From the NCBI RefSeq assembly GCF_022819085.1, contig NZ_JALHAG010000011.1:310001-374000 (forward strand): a DNA stretch of 64,000 bases, in the 5' to 3' direction. Position numbers and translations under genes: made by a program. Origin of the DNA: Planococcus ruber (lineage in GTDB: Bacteria; Bacillota; Bacilli; Bacillales_A; Planococcaceae). Position 1 is the stretch's first letter. Each line of letters starts with the position of its first letter. Shown piece after piece: positions 53,026-60,881 of this stretch. The notes beneath the pieces are model-generated. The model was not told the origin of the DNA. It saw only the letters and a list, made by a program, of their open reading frames with translations, and ran no database searches.

Positions 53026-53457
53026 TTATTTGTCCTGCTTGACCTGCCAGTACTTCCCGGCCCGTTGCTGCGGCTTGCGGATTTCATCTGCAAGTTGGTC
53101 CCGCTTCAAGGTCCGATTGACTTCCTCCGAAAACTGGTCGTAGCAGGAGTCACACAGCACTTGCCTTTTAATCACTGTACCACAATGCGCACACGGGTAA
53201 CCCAAGTTCGGGAAATCCTCCCCGTAAATGCGCCCTTCGCGAATAAAATCGGCAATGCGCTTTTCAGAGACCTCCGTTGCTTCGCTCAGCTCTTCGAGTG
53301 TCGCCTCGCGGTTCGCTTCGTCTTTTATAAAGGCATCGACTTTCTTGAAATCCGCCTCGATTTCCTTATAGCAATCCAAGCAGAAATCCGTGTAGGATTT
53401 CAAATAAAGCCGGCCGCATAGTACACAATTTTCCAATTGGTTTGAGTGCACATCCAT
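53026..53457 (-). CDS. yvyF: YvyF-family flagellar operon zinc-finger protein
   Basis: The protein has about 143 residues with two CxxC pairs near the start (CVLCGRLY, CLDC), a helix-turn-helix-like middle (EEATEVSEKRIADFIREGRI type) and two more CxxC pairs (CAHCG, CDSC). It fits the YvyF/TIGR03826 family found before flgM. The role is unproven. A SigD promoter lies just upstream. Confidence 0.88.
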   Translation of the reverse strand: MDVHSNQLENCVLCGRLYLKSYTDFCLDCYKEIEADFKKVDAFIKDEANREATLEELSEATEVSEKRIADFIREGRIYGEDFPNLGYPCAHCGTVIKRQVLCDSCYDQFSEEVNRTLKRDQLADEIRKPQQRAGKYWQVKQDK

Positions 53458-53479
53458 CACCTGGTGCTTTCTATTATTT

Positions 53480-53506
53480 ATATCGGCATCACTGCCAAAA
53501 TGTTTA
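53480..53506 (-). promoter_or_regulatory. SigD promoter of yvyF-flgM-flgN-flgK-flgL
   Basis: TAAA, a 15-nt spacer and GCCGATAT on the minus strand, 23 nt before yvyF. It matches the SigD consensus in both boxes and in spacing. Confidence 0.9.
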
Positions 53507-53520
53507 GTCCAAATTTAATT

Positions 53521-53946
53521 TTATTGCAATTTAAATTCAGTCACAAGCACGCGCTCCACTTTGCCTTCGGTGATGGTTTCGCTCAACTTCGTTTTCAATT
53601 GCTCTTCCAGCATCGCGATGCCTTCTTTGCCGACCAATTCTTCTTTCGTGAATCCGGCTACAGTTGAAATGATCGCTGCCCGCACTTCAGCTGTACGCTT
53701 TTCCGTCGCTTCTTTCGCTTTCTTGCTGTTCAGCTGGATATTGAACTGGACTACCGCATAGTTCTCGCCAGTCGCAAGGTTCGTTGTGATGATGTCCGTA
53801 TCGATGCTCATTTCCGCCAGTTCTTCAGCCGATAGCTTTTTCTCGCTCTCTGCTTCAGCAGCCGGGCTCTTCAAATAATACATCGCACCTCCGCCAAGGA
53901 CCACGACCGCAATCAATAAAATAACCAACACTTTCATCTTCCCCAT
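53521..53946 (-). CDS. fliL: Stator-associated protein FliL
   Basis: This protein of 141 residues has one N-terminal membrane helix (VLVILLIAVVVLGGGAMYYL) and a SPFH-like outside domain with the FliL ending TKLSETITEGKVERVLVTEFKLQ. FliL supports stator function. Here it follows motB, not flbD as in B. subtilis, which places it with its partners. The ATG at 53946 follows AGAGGTG. Confidence 0.88.
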   Translation of the reverse strand: MGKMKVLVILLIAVVVLGGGAMYYLKSPAAEAESEKKLSAEELAEMSIDTDIITTNLATGENYAVVQFNIQLNSKKAKEATEKRTAEVRAAIISTVAGFTKEELVGKEGIAMLEEQLKTKLSETITEGKVERVLVTEFKLQ

Positions 53947-53963
53947 GGTGCACCTCTATCTCG

Positions 53964-54746
53964 TTAAATTTCTTCGCCGTACGGAGAAATCAATACTTCC
54001 ACGCGGCGGTTCTCTGCCCGGCCTTCCGGCGTATCGTTCGATGTGATCGGCCGGTATTCGCCGTAGCCCGTCGCACTGAATGTCCGCGGATCGAGCTTGT
54101 CGTTTTCCAGCAGAACTTTCATGAAATTGATAGCGCGTTCCGAACTGAGCTCCCAGTTGGACGGATAATCGTCCGTTTGAACCGGCACGTTGTCGGTATG
54201 GCCTTCAATATAAATATTCCGCGGCAAATCGGTGATCAACAGTTCGGCGATTTCAGCCGCCATTTTCTCAGCGGTTTCAGTAATTTCAGCGCTTCCGGAA
54301 GGATATAAGACGCCTTCTTTGATCGTTAAAAGCAGGCCTTTCCCGGTCAATTCCGTTTCTAACCGGTTCGACAGCCCTTTTTCTTTGATATACGCTTCAA
54401 TCTTTTCGCGCACTTCTCCGAGTTCTTTGAAATCCTGTTCCAACGAAATTTCTTCTGCCGTTTTCGGCGATTCGTCGTCTCCCGGTTCATCTTCCCCGAG
54501 ATCCGCCAGTTTCGACGTCGCATCCGGCGTTTCCACCGGCGCCTGGTTTTCCAGGATGCCCGTGCCGCCTTGCAATTCTTTATTGAATGACTGCGAGATT
54601 TCCTGGAACTTCTGCGAGTTCACTTCACTCGCAGCGAACAGCACGATGAACAGCGCGAGGAGCAGCGTCAAAATATCGGCGTAGGGGATCAACCACGACT
54701 CATCGACATGATCTTCATGCTTTTTCTTACGCTTCAACCTGGCCAC
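53964..54746 (-). CDS. motB: Flagellar stator protein MotB
   Basis: The 260-residue protein begins with a basic tail and HVDESWLIPYADILTLLLALFIVLFA; the proton-binding aspartate is D24. The linker is acidic. The OmpA-like peptidoglycan-binding domain carries IYIEGHTDNVPVQTDDYPSNWELSSERAINFM and TGYGEYRPI. The residues after D24 fit the H+-type MotB rather than the Na+-type MotS. It overlaps motA by 20 nt. Confidence 0.94.
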   Translation of the reverse strand: MARLKRKKKHEDHVDESWLIPYADILTLLLALFIVLFAASEVNSQKFQEISQSFNKELQGGTGILENQAPVETPDATSKLADLGEDEPGDDESPKTAEEISLEQDFKELGEVREKIEAYIKEKGLSNRLETELTGKGLLLTIKEGVLYPSGSAEITETAEKMAAEIAELLITDLPRNIYIEGHTDNVPVQTDDYPSNWELSSERAINFMKVLLENDKLDPRTFSATGYGEYRPITSNDTPEGRAENRRVEVLISPYGEEI

Positions 54747-55524
54747 CCACTTTTTCCGGTTCTTTCAACACGCGGTCTTTCGCCGGCAAGTACGTCAATA
54801 ATTTCTCTTCTACGGTGCGGACCGGTAAGCCTTCCTGCACGGCAAGCAAGCCTTCCAGCATGATCATTTTCATCTTCGCTTCCTGTTCGGATTTGCGTTT
54901 CAGCTTATTCGCAAATGGATGCCATAAGACGTAGCCTGTGAAAATCCCGAACAGCGTCGCAATAAATGCCGCTGAAATCGATTTCCCAAGAAGGGCGATA
55001 TCATCCAAGTGGCCTAGCGCCGAAACCAGTCCGATAACCGCTCCCAACACCCCGAGTGTCGGTGCATATGTTCCGGCTTGCGAGAAAATCTTCGCGCCCA
55101 CTTCATGGCGTTCTTCCATTGCCGCAATTTCCTCTTCCATCAGGCTTCGGATGTATTCCTGCGGCTGGCCGTCAACGACCATTTTCAAGCCGCGCTGCAA
55201 AAACGGATCTTCCACTTCTTCTGCGCGCTCTTCCAGAGCGAGCAAGCCTTCTTTTCGCGCAAGCAATGCCCATTCCGTGAATGTCGGAATCATTTCTTTG
55301 ATCGGAATGATTTTCGGGCCGCCGAACAGTACTTTGAACAGTCCTGGCACGTTTTTCAATTCTTCCATCGGGAACGCGACCATCACCGCGGCAATCGTTC
55401 CGCCGAAGATGATGACCAGCGCTGCCGGATTATATAAAGCGACCGGGTCTGATCCTTTGAGGATCATCCCGCCGACCAATACGACCAACCCAAGTATTAC
55501 GCCTATCCATGATGTTTTATCCAC
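54727..55524 (-). CDS. motA: Flagellar stator protein MotA
   Basis: The 265-residue protein has four membrane helices, the cytosolic loop with ARKEGLLALE and RGLKMVVDGQ, and PTLGVLGAVIGLVSALGHL with the conserved channel prolines. It starts with GTG at 55524 with GAGG at 8 nt. It is transcribed after fliS through repeat copy E. Confidence 0.95.
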   Translation of the reverse strand: MDKTSWIGVILGLVVLVGGMILKGSDPVALYNPAALVIIFGGTIAAVMVAFPMEELKNVPGLFKVLFGGPKIIPIKEMIPTFTEWALLARKEGLLALEERAEEVEDPFLQRGLKMVVDGQPQEYIRSLMEEEIAAMEERHEVGAKIFSQAGTYAPTLGVLGAVIGLVSALGHLDDIALLGKSISAAFIATLFGIFTGYVLWHPFANKLKRKSEQEAKMKMIMLEGLLAVQEGLPVRTVEEKLLTYLPAKDRVLKEPEKVGGQVEA

Positions 55525-55570
55525 ACCAAAAACCTCATTTCACTCTTTCAGGATCTGTTTTCTAACTCGC

Positions 55571-55660
55571 TCCGGCGCTTTGGGGATGCCTCCCGCAATA
55601 AGCCAGGCCGCTTCGCTTACCCGTCTTATTGCTTCGGTTACCCCGTGGACGCGCCGTCGC
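55571..55660 (-). repeat. Dispersed intergenic repeat, copy E (reverse orientation)
   Basis: On the minus strand it reads CGGCGCGTCCACGGGG, AAGCAATAAGACGGGT, then GGCTTATTGCGGGAGGC and AGCGCCGG. This matches the central module of copies A and C. GCAATAAG (55625-55632) and CTTATTGC (55594-55602) form a potential hairpin. It lies between fliS and motA. Confidence 0.75.
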
Positions 55661-55699
55661 TTTTTGAGTTGTTCTATTTTTTCTATTTCCACATGAACT

Positions 55700-56077
55700 T
55701 TAGCCGTTCTTCACAAGCCCCATGACTTGTTTCCATGTGTCGCGAAGCTCCACCATCAAGCCTTCGACTTCTTCTAAAATCGCCAAATCGTTTTTCGTAT
55801 TCGCTTCAATTAGGCGCGTGTACATGTATTCATATAATTGTTCCATATTCTTCGATATCTCAGCGTCCGGATCCAAGGTTACGCGCAGTTCCTGCGTGAT
55901 GTTCTGCGCTTTGATGATGTTCGTGTTTTTTTCCTGAAAATTGTTCTCCGCCATCGCCTTTTTTGCGAGCTTCATGAACTTCAAACTGCCGTTGTAAAGC
56001 ATCAGGGTCAATTCCTGCGGAGATGCCGTCATCACCGAGTTTTGCTGATACGCCTGATAAGGATTAATCGTTGCCAT
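55700..56077 (-). CDS. fliS: Flagellin export chaperone FliS
   Basis: The 125-residue protein starts YQAYQQNSVMTASPQELTLMLYNGSLKFMKLAKKAM, the FliS signature, and is fully helical. It binds the C-terminal D0 segment of flagellin, the part supplied here by the second exon of hag. GAGGGGG precedes the ATG. Confidence 0.95.
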   Translation of the reverse strand: MATINPYQAYQQNSVMTASPQELTLMLYNGSLKFMKLAKKAMAENNFQEKNTNIIKAQNITQELRVTLDPDAEISKNMEQLYEYMYTRLIEANTKNDLAILEEVEGLMVELRDTWKQVMGLVKNG

Positions 56078-56091
56078 CGTATTTCCCCCTC

Positions 56092-56481
56092 TTACTTCCG
56101 TATATCTAAAAACGTCCCGTCCGCTGGCGTGCTTTGGTAAGCGCCGCGGTATTTCTTCGACATCTGTTTCGTTTGGTTGATGCGGTTCATCTGGTTTGTG
56201 AATGCTTGGTGCAGGCTGTTCATGAGCGGATTCAACTCGCGCTCCGCTTCCTGTAAGCTCTTCACCATTTCTTTGCCTTCAACGGACCAATTGAATTCCG
56301 CTCCGTTTTTTGAAACTTCCATGCGGTCAATCACTTCTTGCCGCCTGTCGAATAAAATCTGGACTTCCACCAAGTCTTCCGTCTGGTTATCTTCCATTTT
56401 CGAACCGATCGTTTTCGCTTTTGCGAGGATCGCTTCCGTCAATTCCAGAAGCTCCTGCAAATTTTCATACTGGTTATCCAT
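56092..56481 (-). CDS. fliT: FliT-like flagellar chaperone
   Basis: This helical protein of 129 residues (YENLQELLELTEAILAKAKTIGSKMEDNQTEDLVEVQILFDRRQEVIDRM) lies between fliD and fliS, where Bacillus carries fliT, the FliD export chaperone. Its ATG follows the fliD stop directly (TAAATG). The name rests on position and fold. Confidence 0.82.
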   Translation of the reverse strand: MDNQYENLQELLELTEAILAKAKTIGSKMEDNQTEDLVEVQILFDRRQEVIDRMEVSKNGAEFNWSVEGKEMVKSLQEAERELNPLMNSLHQAFTNQMNRINQTKQMSKKYRGAYQSTPADGTFLDIRK

Positions 56482-57987
56482 TTACATCAATCCTAAACTT
56501 TGTGAAATCCAAGCGCTTTGTGAATTCGCTTGGCTGATCGCTTTTTCCATCGCCGTGAACTGCTTCCAGTAGCGGTCTTCGATTTTCTCTAAGCGCGTCT
56601 GCCAGCGGCTGATCTCTTCGTCCATTTGCTTGATATACTTCGTAATTTGGCTGTTGTCCACCAGGCTTGTCGGGCTGCCCGCTTTATCGCTCAGTTTTTT
56701 CACGACGTTGTTCAAGCTTTCGTAAACGCGTCCGCCGACACCGACATTCGTACCATTCACGGTATTTGTGAATAATGCCATTACTTGGTCCGGCTTATCC
56801 GTTAATACTTTTTTCAATTTATCTTCATCGATGAAAAGCTTGCCGCCTTCAGACCAAGTACCTGTACTAATACCGATTTGCGAAAGCATATTGATTCCGC
56901 CTGTAGGCATTCCAGCGACCGGGTTGGTAAAGGACTGCCGCAGTTCCTGAATGGCACTTCTCAAAATCGGATCATTCCGAAGCAAGCCGCTGCGCGCTTT
57001 CTCTTCCCATAACTCGATTTCGTTGTCCGTCATCCCTTTTTTCTGTTCTGCAGAAAGCGGCTGAAAATCCGGATAGCGTTTTTCGACTAGCTGCTTCTCG
57101 ATTTCTTTGATGGTTTCATTGTACTTATCAATGAAGCCTTTGATTTTATCAAAGGTTTTCGTTGGATCTGCTTGGACGGTGATTGTCGTTTCACCTGTCT
57201 GTGTAAAATTCAGAGTAAGACCGTTAATTGTTGTCTTATTGGATGTCAGATTTTCAACTTTTATCCCGTCAAATTCAATCGAAGCGTTCGTTGCAGCTTT
57301 CATGAATGAATCAGGAGCTGCATCAGCTGTATTAAAGCTGCTGGCGTCCCCATTCATCACTTGCCTCGCCAGTTCCGGCGTACTAAAGTCCATTGTGAAA
57401 TTCTGGTTCGCTCCCATCCCTTTCGTAGAGATGAAGAAGCTTGAAGTTGTATTATCAAAACTCATTCGAAGTTCTGGAATCTTTCCAGCCGTTTCATCCT
57501 GAACTTTTTTCGCTATTTGTTCGTACGTGTCGGTTGCTTCAATGTCTATAGGAATATCAATTGCGCCCGTTCCATTTCCTTTTATGGTGATACTTCCAGC
57601 AACACCGATAGCATCTGTCGATTTTGCTGCAACAGCTGTGTTTGTGAAACTTTTAATCGGCGCTGCTGAATTAATCTTTGCACCAGCAGCAAGGCTAACT
57701 ACATCCACCTTATAAGAGCCGCTGACAGACATCGCAGTAGTTTCCGGAGTCACACTTTTACCTGAAACTGTCGAGCTATATGAATTGAATGAACCTTGAA
57801 AGCGCATATCACTCGCTACCGTCCGCAAATTCGATAGCGATAAGTTTACATCACGGTAAGCATCTTTCTGCCATTCCGTAAACGTTTTTTGCTGCGTTAA
57901 TTTATCCTGCGGCAATTTTTGTGCTGCCATCATTTCTTTTACTAAGGAATCTGTGTCGATTCCCGATGCTAATCCGCCAATACGCAT
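56482..57987 (-). CDS. fliD: Filament cap protein FliD (HAP2)
   Basis: The protein has about 501 residues. The N-terminus RIGGLASGIDTDSLVKEMMAAQKLPQDKL and the C-terminal coiled coil (DNSQITKYIKQMDEEISRWQTRLEKIEDRYWKQFTAMEKAI) are conserved. The ATG at 57987 has AAGGAG at 9 nt; the GTG three codons earlier is too close to that site. Confidence 0.95.
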   Translation of the reverse strand: MRIGGLASGIDTDSLVKEMMAAQKLPQDKLTQQKTFTEWQKDAYRDVNLSLSNLRTVASDMRFQGSFNSYSSTVSGKSVTPETTAMSVSGSYKVDVVSLAAGAKINSAAPIKSFTNTAVAAKSTDAIGVAGSITIKGNGTGAIDIPIDIEATDTYEQIAKKVQDETAGKIPELRMSFDNTTSSFFISTKGMGANQNFTMDFSTPELARQVMNGDASSFNTADAAPDSFMKAATNASIEFDGIKVENLTSNKTTINGLTLNFTQTGETTITVQADPTKTFDKIKGFIDKYNETIKEIEKQLVEKRYPDFQPLSAEQKKGMTDNEIELWEEKARSGLLRNDPILRSAIQELRQSFTNPVAGMPTGGINMLSQIGISTGTWSEGGKLFIDEDKLKKVLTDKPDQVMALFTNTVNGTNVGVGGRVYESLNNVVKKLSDKAGSPTSLVDNSQITKYIKQMDEEISRWQTRLEKIEDRYWKQFTAMEKAISQANSQSAWISQSLGLM

Positions 57988-57999
57988 GAGGCTCACTCC

Positions 58000-58347
58000 T
58001 TACAATTTTTCATCTACTAGCAATCCTGCGAATTCGGCCATCGAGGCATACATATCGAGGAATTTCTTATTCGGGATTTCTTTGATCACTTCGTCGGTGA
58101 TCGTATCGATGACTTGAATATAATACTCGCCCAGTTCGTCATGAAATTGGAATTTAACCGATGTGTTCGTCGGCTCAAGGAAGTCATTCATGCCTTCCAC
58201 TTTCTCGATGAGCTTTTCTTTTGTAACGTTCGCCGTTTTTTCGGCTTCAAATTCCACTGTTTTTTCTTTTGAATGAACAGCGGGTACAACTGCTGCTTCA
58301 GGCGTCTTCACCGGAATATAAACTACAGGCGGCTGCTTCACTTCCAT
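58000..58347 (-). CDS. flaG: FlaG-family flagellar protein
   Basis: The protein has about 115 residues. The C-terminal FlaG domain reads NTSVKFQFHDELGEYYIQVIDTITDEVIKEIPNKKFLDMYASMAEFAGLLVDEKL. FlaG affects filament length; its role is not settled. It is first in the flaG-fliD-fliT-fliS cluster behind a SigD promoter. The ATG at 58347 follows AAGGGAGAG. Confidence 0.92.
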   Translation of the reverse strand: MEVKQPPVVYIPVKTPEAAVVPAVHSKEKTVEFEAEKTANVTKEKLIEKVEGMNDFLEPTNTSVKFQFHDELGEYYIQVIDTITDEVIKEIPNKKFLDMYASMAEFAGLLVDEKL

Positions 58348-58427
58348 GGTCAACTCTCCCTTACCGTTCAATTAGCGGTTTGGTCGAGTCCCAAATACGA
58401 GCTCGAACCGTCACCTATCTATAGTAG

Positions 58428-58453
58428 TTATCGGCAAACGAAATCATTTTTTA
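58428..58453 (-). promoter_or_regulatory. SigD promoter of flaG-fliDTS
   Basis: TAAA, 14 nt (15 if TTAA is taken) and GCCGATAA on the minus strand. The -10 is a perfect match to the SigD consensus. It lies about 80 nt before flaG. Confidence 0.85.
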
Positions 58454-58460
58454 ACGGATT

Positions 58461-58502
58461 TCCGCAAAAAAATAAAACCGATTCACGGAGGAACCGGCCT
58501 TA
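58461..58502 (-). terminator. Terminator of the FlgJ-like gene
   Basis: CCGGTT / AATCGG stem (one G-T pair) with an 8-nt loop and TTTTATTTTTTT on the minus strand, right after the stop codon at 58505. Confidence 0.7.
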
Positions 58503-58504
58503 TC

Positions 58505-59248
58505 TCATGCTAAGTTATTAAATTGCTTGCTGACGCCTTGCGTCCAGTGGTTGTTGAGTCCAGTTGGATCGTTTGCTGCACCGACTGGAGCGTATTTTGC
58601 GCCAATGGCTGCGATGGTGTCTTTTCCTTGATTTAAGTAATTCTTACGTAAGTTGCGCGCCATGTCGAAGATACTGTCTTCGATCGAGTCGTAGCTGCGA
58701 AGGCCGTTCTTACCCATCATGCCGGCAACATTATTTTTCTGGTTGACAGCGTTCGAAGATCCGTTGCCGGTTTCATGAATCGCAATTGCCGAAAGAAGGT
58801 TTGGATTGATGTCGTATTTCTTCCCGGCATTAATGAAATGGTTCGCCGCACCGCTGAGTTTTCCATCAAGTGTATTCTCGAGCTTGATGAACTGCACAGG
58901 TTTGAAACCAAAGTCGCTCGTATCCTGCGGGCTTGTCGGGACGGCTCGTGTGTCGATTGCTTGTGATGCCGGAGCGGTTTCTGTCTCGAGTGGTTTGATC
59001 GTTACCTGAATCGGCGTGAACGAGCCCGTTGTTTGAGACAGCAATTTCGTCGGCATTTGCATCGTCTGCTCTGAAGCCGGCTGCATATTCTGCATCGCTG
59101 CATTCAAGATCATCATGAATAGCGAATTATCGTTCGGCATGCCGCCCATCGGCGCTGCCGCATTTGTTTGATTTATCGAAGGCGCTGCTTGCGCCATAGA
59201 AGCCATAGTCATGTAATAAAACCAATTTGAAGAAACTGGACCGGTCAT
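58505..59248 (-). CDS. FlgJ-like glucosaminidase/lytic enzyme
   Basis: The protein has about 247 residues. The first 110 are low-complexity (Ala/Met/Gln/Pro). The C-terminal domain from about residue 125 resembles the peptidoglycan glucosaminidase fold: AANHFINAGKKYDINPNLLSAIAIHETGNGSSNAVNQKNNVAGMM, with E in IAIHETG as likely catalytic acid. No signal peptide is seen, so it may be exported through the flagellar system, as FlgJ-type rod hydrolases are. Its place next to flaG supports that. The start at 59248 is the ATG; a GTG five codons earlier is possible. Confidence 0.75.
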   Translation of the reverse strand: MTGPVSSNWFYYMTMASMAQAAPSINQTNAAAPMGGMPNDNSLFMMILNAAMQNMQPASEQTMQMPTKLLSQTTGSFTPIQVTIKPLETETAPASQAIDTRAVPTSPQDTSDFGFKPVQFIKLENTLDGKLSGAANHFINAGKKYDINPNLLSAIAIHETGNGSSNAVNQKNNVAGMMGKNGLRSYDSIEDSIFDMARNLRKNYLNQGKDTIAAIGAKYAPVGAANDPTGLNNHWTQGVSKQFNNLA

Positions 59249-59373
59249 TTCGAGGGTTCCCACCTTTTGCTTAAATGAATGCAGGTTTATTGTATCAGAT
59301 ATGGAAGGAAAAAAGAATAGGATAATTGTGGCAATAATAAAAAATTGTCAGGAGAAATTAAACTTGTCCAGAT

Positions 59374-59403
59374 TTTACTTAGTGAAAGATAACCTCTTAT
59401 ACT
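59374..59403 (+). promoter_or_regulatory. Candidate promoter of the homing endonuclease gene
   Basis: TTTACT, an 18-nt spacer and TATACT on the plus strand, 33 nt before the start codon. AGGAGG lies 8 nt before the ATG. The gene thus has its own expression signals. Confidence 0.55.
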
Positions 59404-59436
59404 AGAAAAAACGGAGTGTTTTAGGAGGCGGCGGAA

Positions 59437-60315
59437 ATGCACGATTTACTTTGTGGAAAGTTACTTGGTGACGGTTGCCTTACAAAGCAAGGAACAAGAA
59501 AACCGAGATTCCAGTTTACTCATTGTAAAAATGATAAAGGCTGGATCGAGTATTGCTATGAACAGCTTTCAGACTCTCTTCCATTAAACCTTCCTAAATA
59601 CAGAAAAATCATAGATACAAGAATGACGGCAGGATTCACAGAAAGTTATATTGTCCAATCCCGTACTTCAGATGAACTTAGTAAGTTATACGAAATTTGG
59701 TACCCTCACGGAAAAAAAGTGCTGCCTTTCTCTTATATTGAGAAACATTTCAATGAAAAAACATTTGCTTGGTGGTATCAAGATGACGGCCATTTAAAAC
59801 AAAAGAATGGCATTGTGAAAAAAGTTATCTTTTCAACTGATAGCTTTACATCTTTAGAGAACCAATTTCTCATCGACTTTCTTCAAAAGAAGTATCATCT
59901 TAGCTTTTCAATCGATGCTCAAAACCGGCTTATCTTGTATGACCAATTTCAAATTCTCTATTTCTTAAAGTTAGTCGGTCCTTATATACACGAATCTATG
60001 AACAGAAAAAGGCAAAATTTAAATGGATCTAAAGAAATTGCAGAACGCTCCACAATCTACTTGCCTACCGATTTCGTTGTTAAAAATCCTACTGATGAAA
60101 TAAACAATCAGTATAAAAAATTGCCCTTGTTAATGGCGCTTTCTGAAAATCATACCGAATTTTTCAAAGAGAATATTTCGGTCCAAAATGAAACAATTAT
60201 TACTAAGTCCTATCAGATAAAAATTAAAGAAGATTATAAAGATTTTCTAGTAAGATTAAAGTGTAAGACCGGATTAACTATTAGCCAAATAACCGCATAT
60301 TGCTTCCGTTTATAA
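59437..60315 (+). CDS. Free-standing LAGLIDADG homing endonuclease
   Basis: The 292-residue protein has two LAGLIDADG-type motifs: LLCGKLLGDG (residues 4-13, metal-binding D12) and FAWWYQDDGHL (residues 110-120, D116/D117), in the style of the PF03161 branch. Basic and aromatic residues between them fit a DNA-binding saddle. Beyond residue 220 a tail ending KTGLTISQITAYCFRL may add DNA contacts. Base composition is clearly A/T-richer than its neighbours, a sign of transfer. It lies on the opposite strand to the flagellar genes, 567 nt beyond the flagellin stop, and is neither inside an intron nor an intein. The likely target is the intronless flagellin allele; that is inference. Confidence 0.9.
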   Translation: MHDLLCGKLLGDGCLTKQGTRKPRFQFTHCKNDKGWIEYCYEQLSDSLPLNLPKYRKIIDTRMTAGFTESYIVQSRTSDELSKLYEIWYPHGKKVLPFSYIEKHFNEKTFAWWYQDDGHLKQKNGIVKKVIFSTDSFTSLENQFLIDFLQKKYHLSFSIDAQNRLILYDQFQILYFLKLVGPYIHESMNRKRQNLNGSKEIAERSTIYLPTDFVVKNPTDEINNQYKKLPLLMALSENHTEFFKENISVQNETIITKSYQIKIKEDYKDFLVRLKCKTGLTISQITAYCFRL

Positions 60316-60339
60316 ATTCAAAAGATATTATACTCCCTC

Positions 60340-60567
60340 CTAATGAAAATTAATGTTCCGCTGAGCTTCAAGAACGTTGTATTCAATTTGTAAATCTTTT
60401 AGTTGGCCGTTCAACTTTTCTACTTCTTCTATTGAAAGATCATTTCCAGCAGCATATTCCGCTAAGCTTTTCATCACTTGTAGAATTCCGTCCATTTCTT
60501 CTAAAATCTTGATTTGCTCTTTTGTCCATTGAAGTTGCTGCTCCAAAATTTCTTTTTGTTCTTTCAT
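60340..60567 (-). CDS. Small coiled-coil protein downstream of flagellin
   Basis: The 75-residue acidic protein is one long predicted coiled coil (KEQKEILEQQLQWTKEQIKILEEMDGIL, then VEKLNGQLKDLQIEYNVLEAQ). No family is recognised. AAAGGAG lies before the ATG. It is 25 nt from the end of the convergent endonuclease gene and 79 nt after the YjfB-like gene, so it is the last gene of the flagellin transcription unit or a passenger. Confidence 0.65.
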   Translation of the reverse strand: MKEQKEILEQQLQWTKEQIKILEEMDGILQVMKSLAEYAAGNDLSIEEVEKLNGQLKDLQIEYNVLEAQRNINFH

Positions 60568-60597
60568 TACTTAAATCTCCTTTCAGTGAAATCTAAG

Positions 60598-60639
60598 TAA
60601 TATGAGCAGTCATGAAAGTCTCTACAACTGCTCATATTA
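60598..60639. repeat. 13-bp inverted repeat after the YjfB-like gene
   Basis: TAATATGAGCAGT (60598-60610) and ACTGCTCATATTA (60627-60639) are perfect inverted arms around 16 nt. No long T-run follows on either strand, so it may be a weak terminator or an RNA-processing hairpin between the two small genes. Confidence 0.75.
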
Positions 60640-60646
60640 TTAAAAT

Positions 60647-60823
60647 CTATCCTTTCAGATCAATCGATCCACCAAGATGTGGCTGAACAGATTGCTCCAG
60701 CATCTTAATGACACTCTCGCCATTCGATTCTACTTGGTCCATTGATTTCTTCATAACTGAAATACTCGCTTCTTGTCTTACATTAATCTGGCTCAATGCC
60801 ATTGATAGAGCTGAGATGTCCAT
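60647..60823 (-). CDS. YjfB-like putative motility protein
   Basis: This 58-residue protein (MDISALSMALSQINVRQEAS, then KMLEQSVQPHLGGSIDLKG at the end) matches the short YjfB-type 'putative motility protein' family (PF14070) found near flagellar genes in Firmicutes. Function is unknown. AAGGAGG lies 7 nt before the ATG. It directly follows the flagellin terminator. Confidence 0.85.
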   Translation of the reverse strand: MDISALSMALSQINVRQEASISVMKKSMDQVESNGESVIKMLEQSVQPHLGGSIDLKG

Positions 60824-60840
60824 GTGAAATCCTCCTTATA

Positions 60841-60867
60841 GAAAAAGGAGCCTATTTCTAGGCTCCC
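60841..60867 (-). terminator. Terminator of the flagellin gene
   Basis: GGAGCC / GGCTCC arms with an 8-nt partly palindromic loop and TTTTTC on the minus strand, 15 nt after the flagellin stop codon of exon 2. Confidence 0.88.
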
Positions 60868-60881
60868 AATTTTTCTTGAAA

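Noticed and set aside
59437..60315. Intein or intron-encoded location of the endonuclease
   Set aside because: It is on the opposite strand, has its own start and stop and is not inside another gene or the intron.
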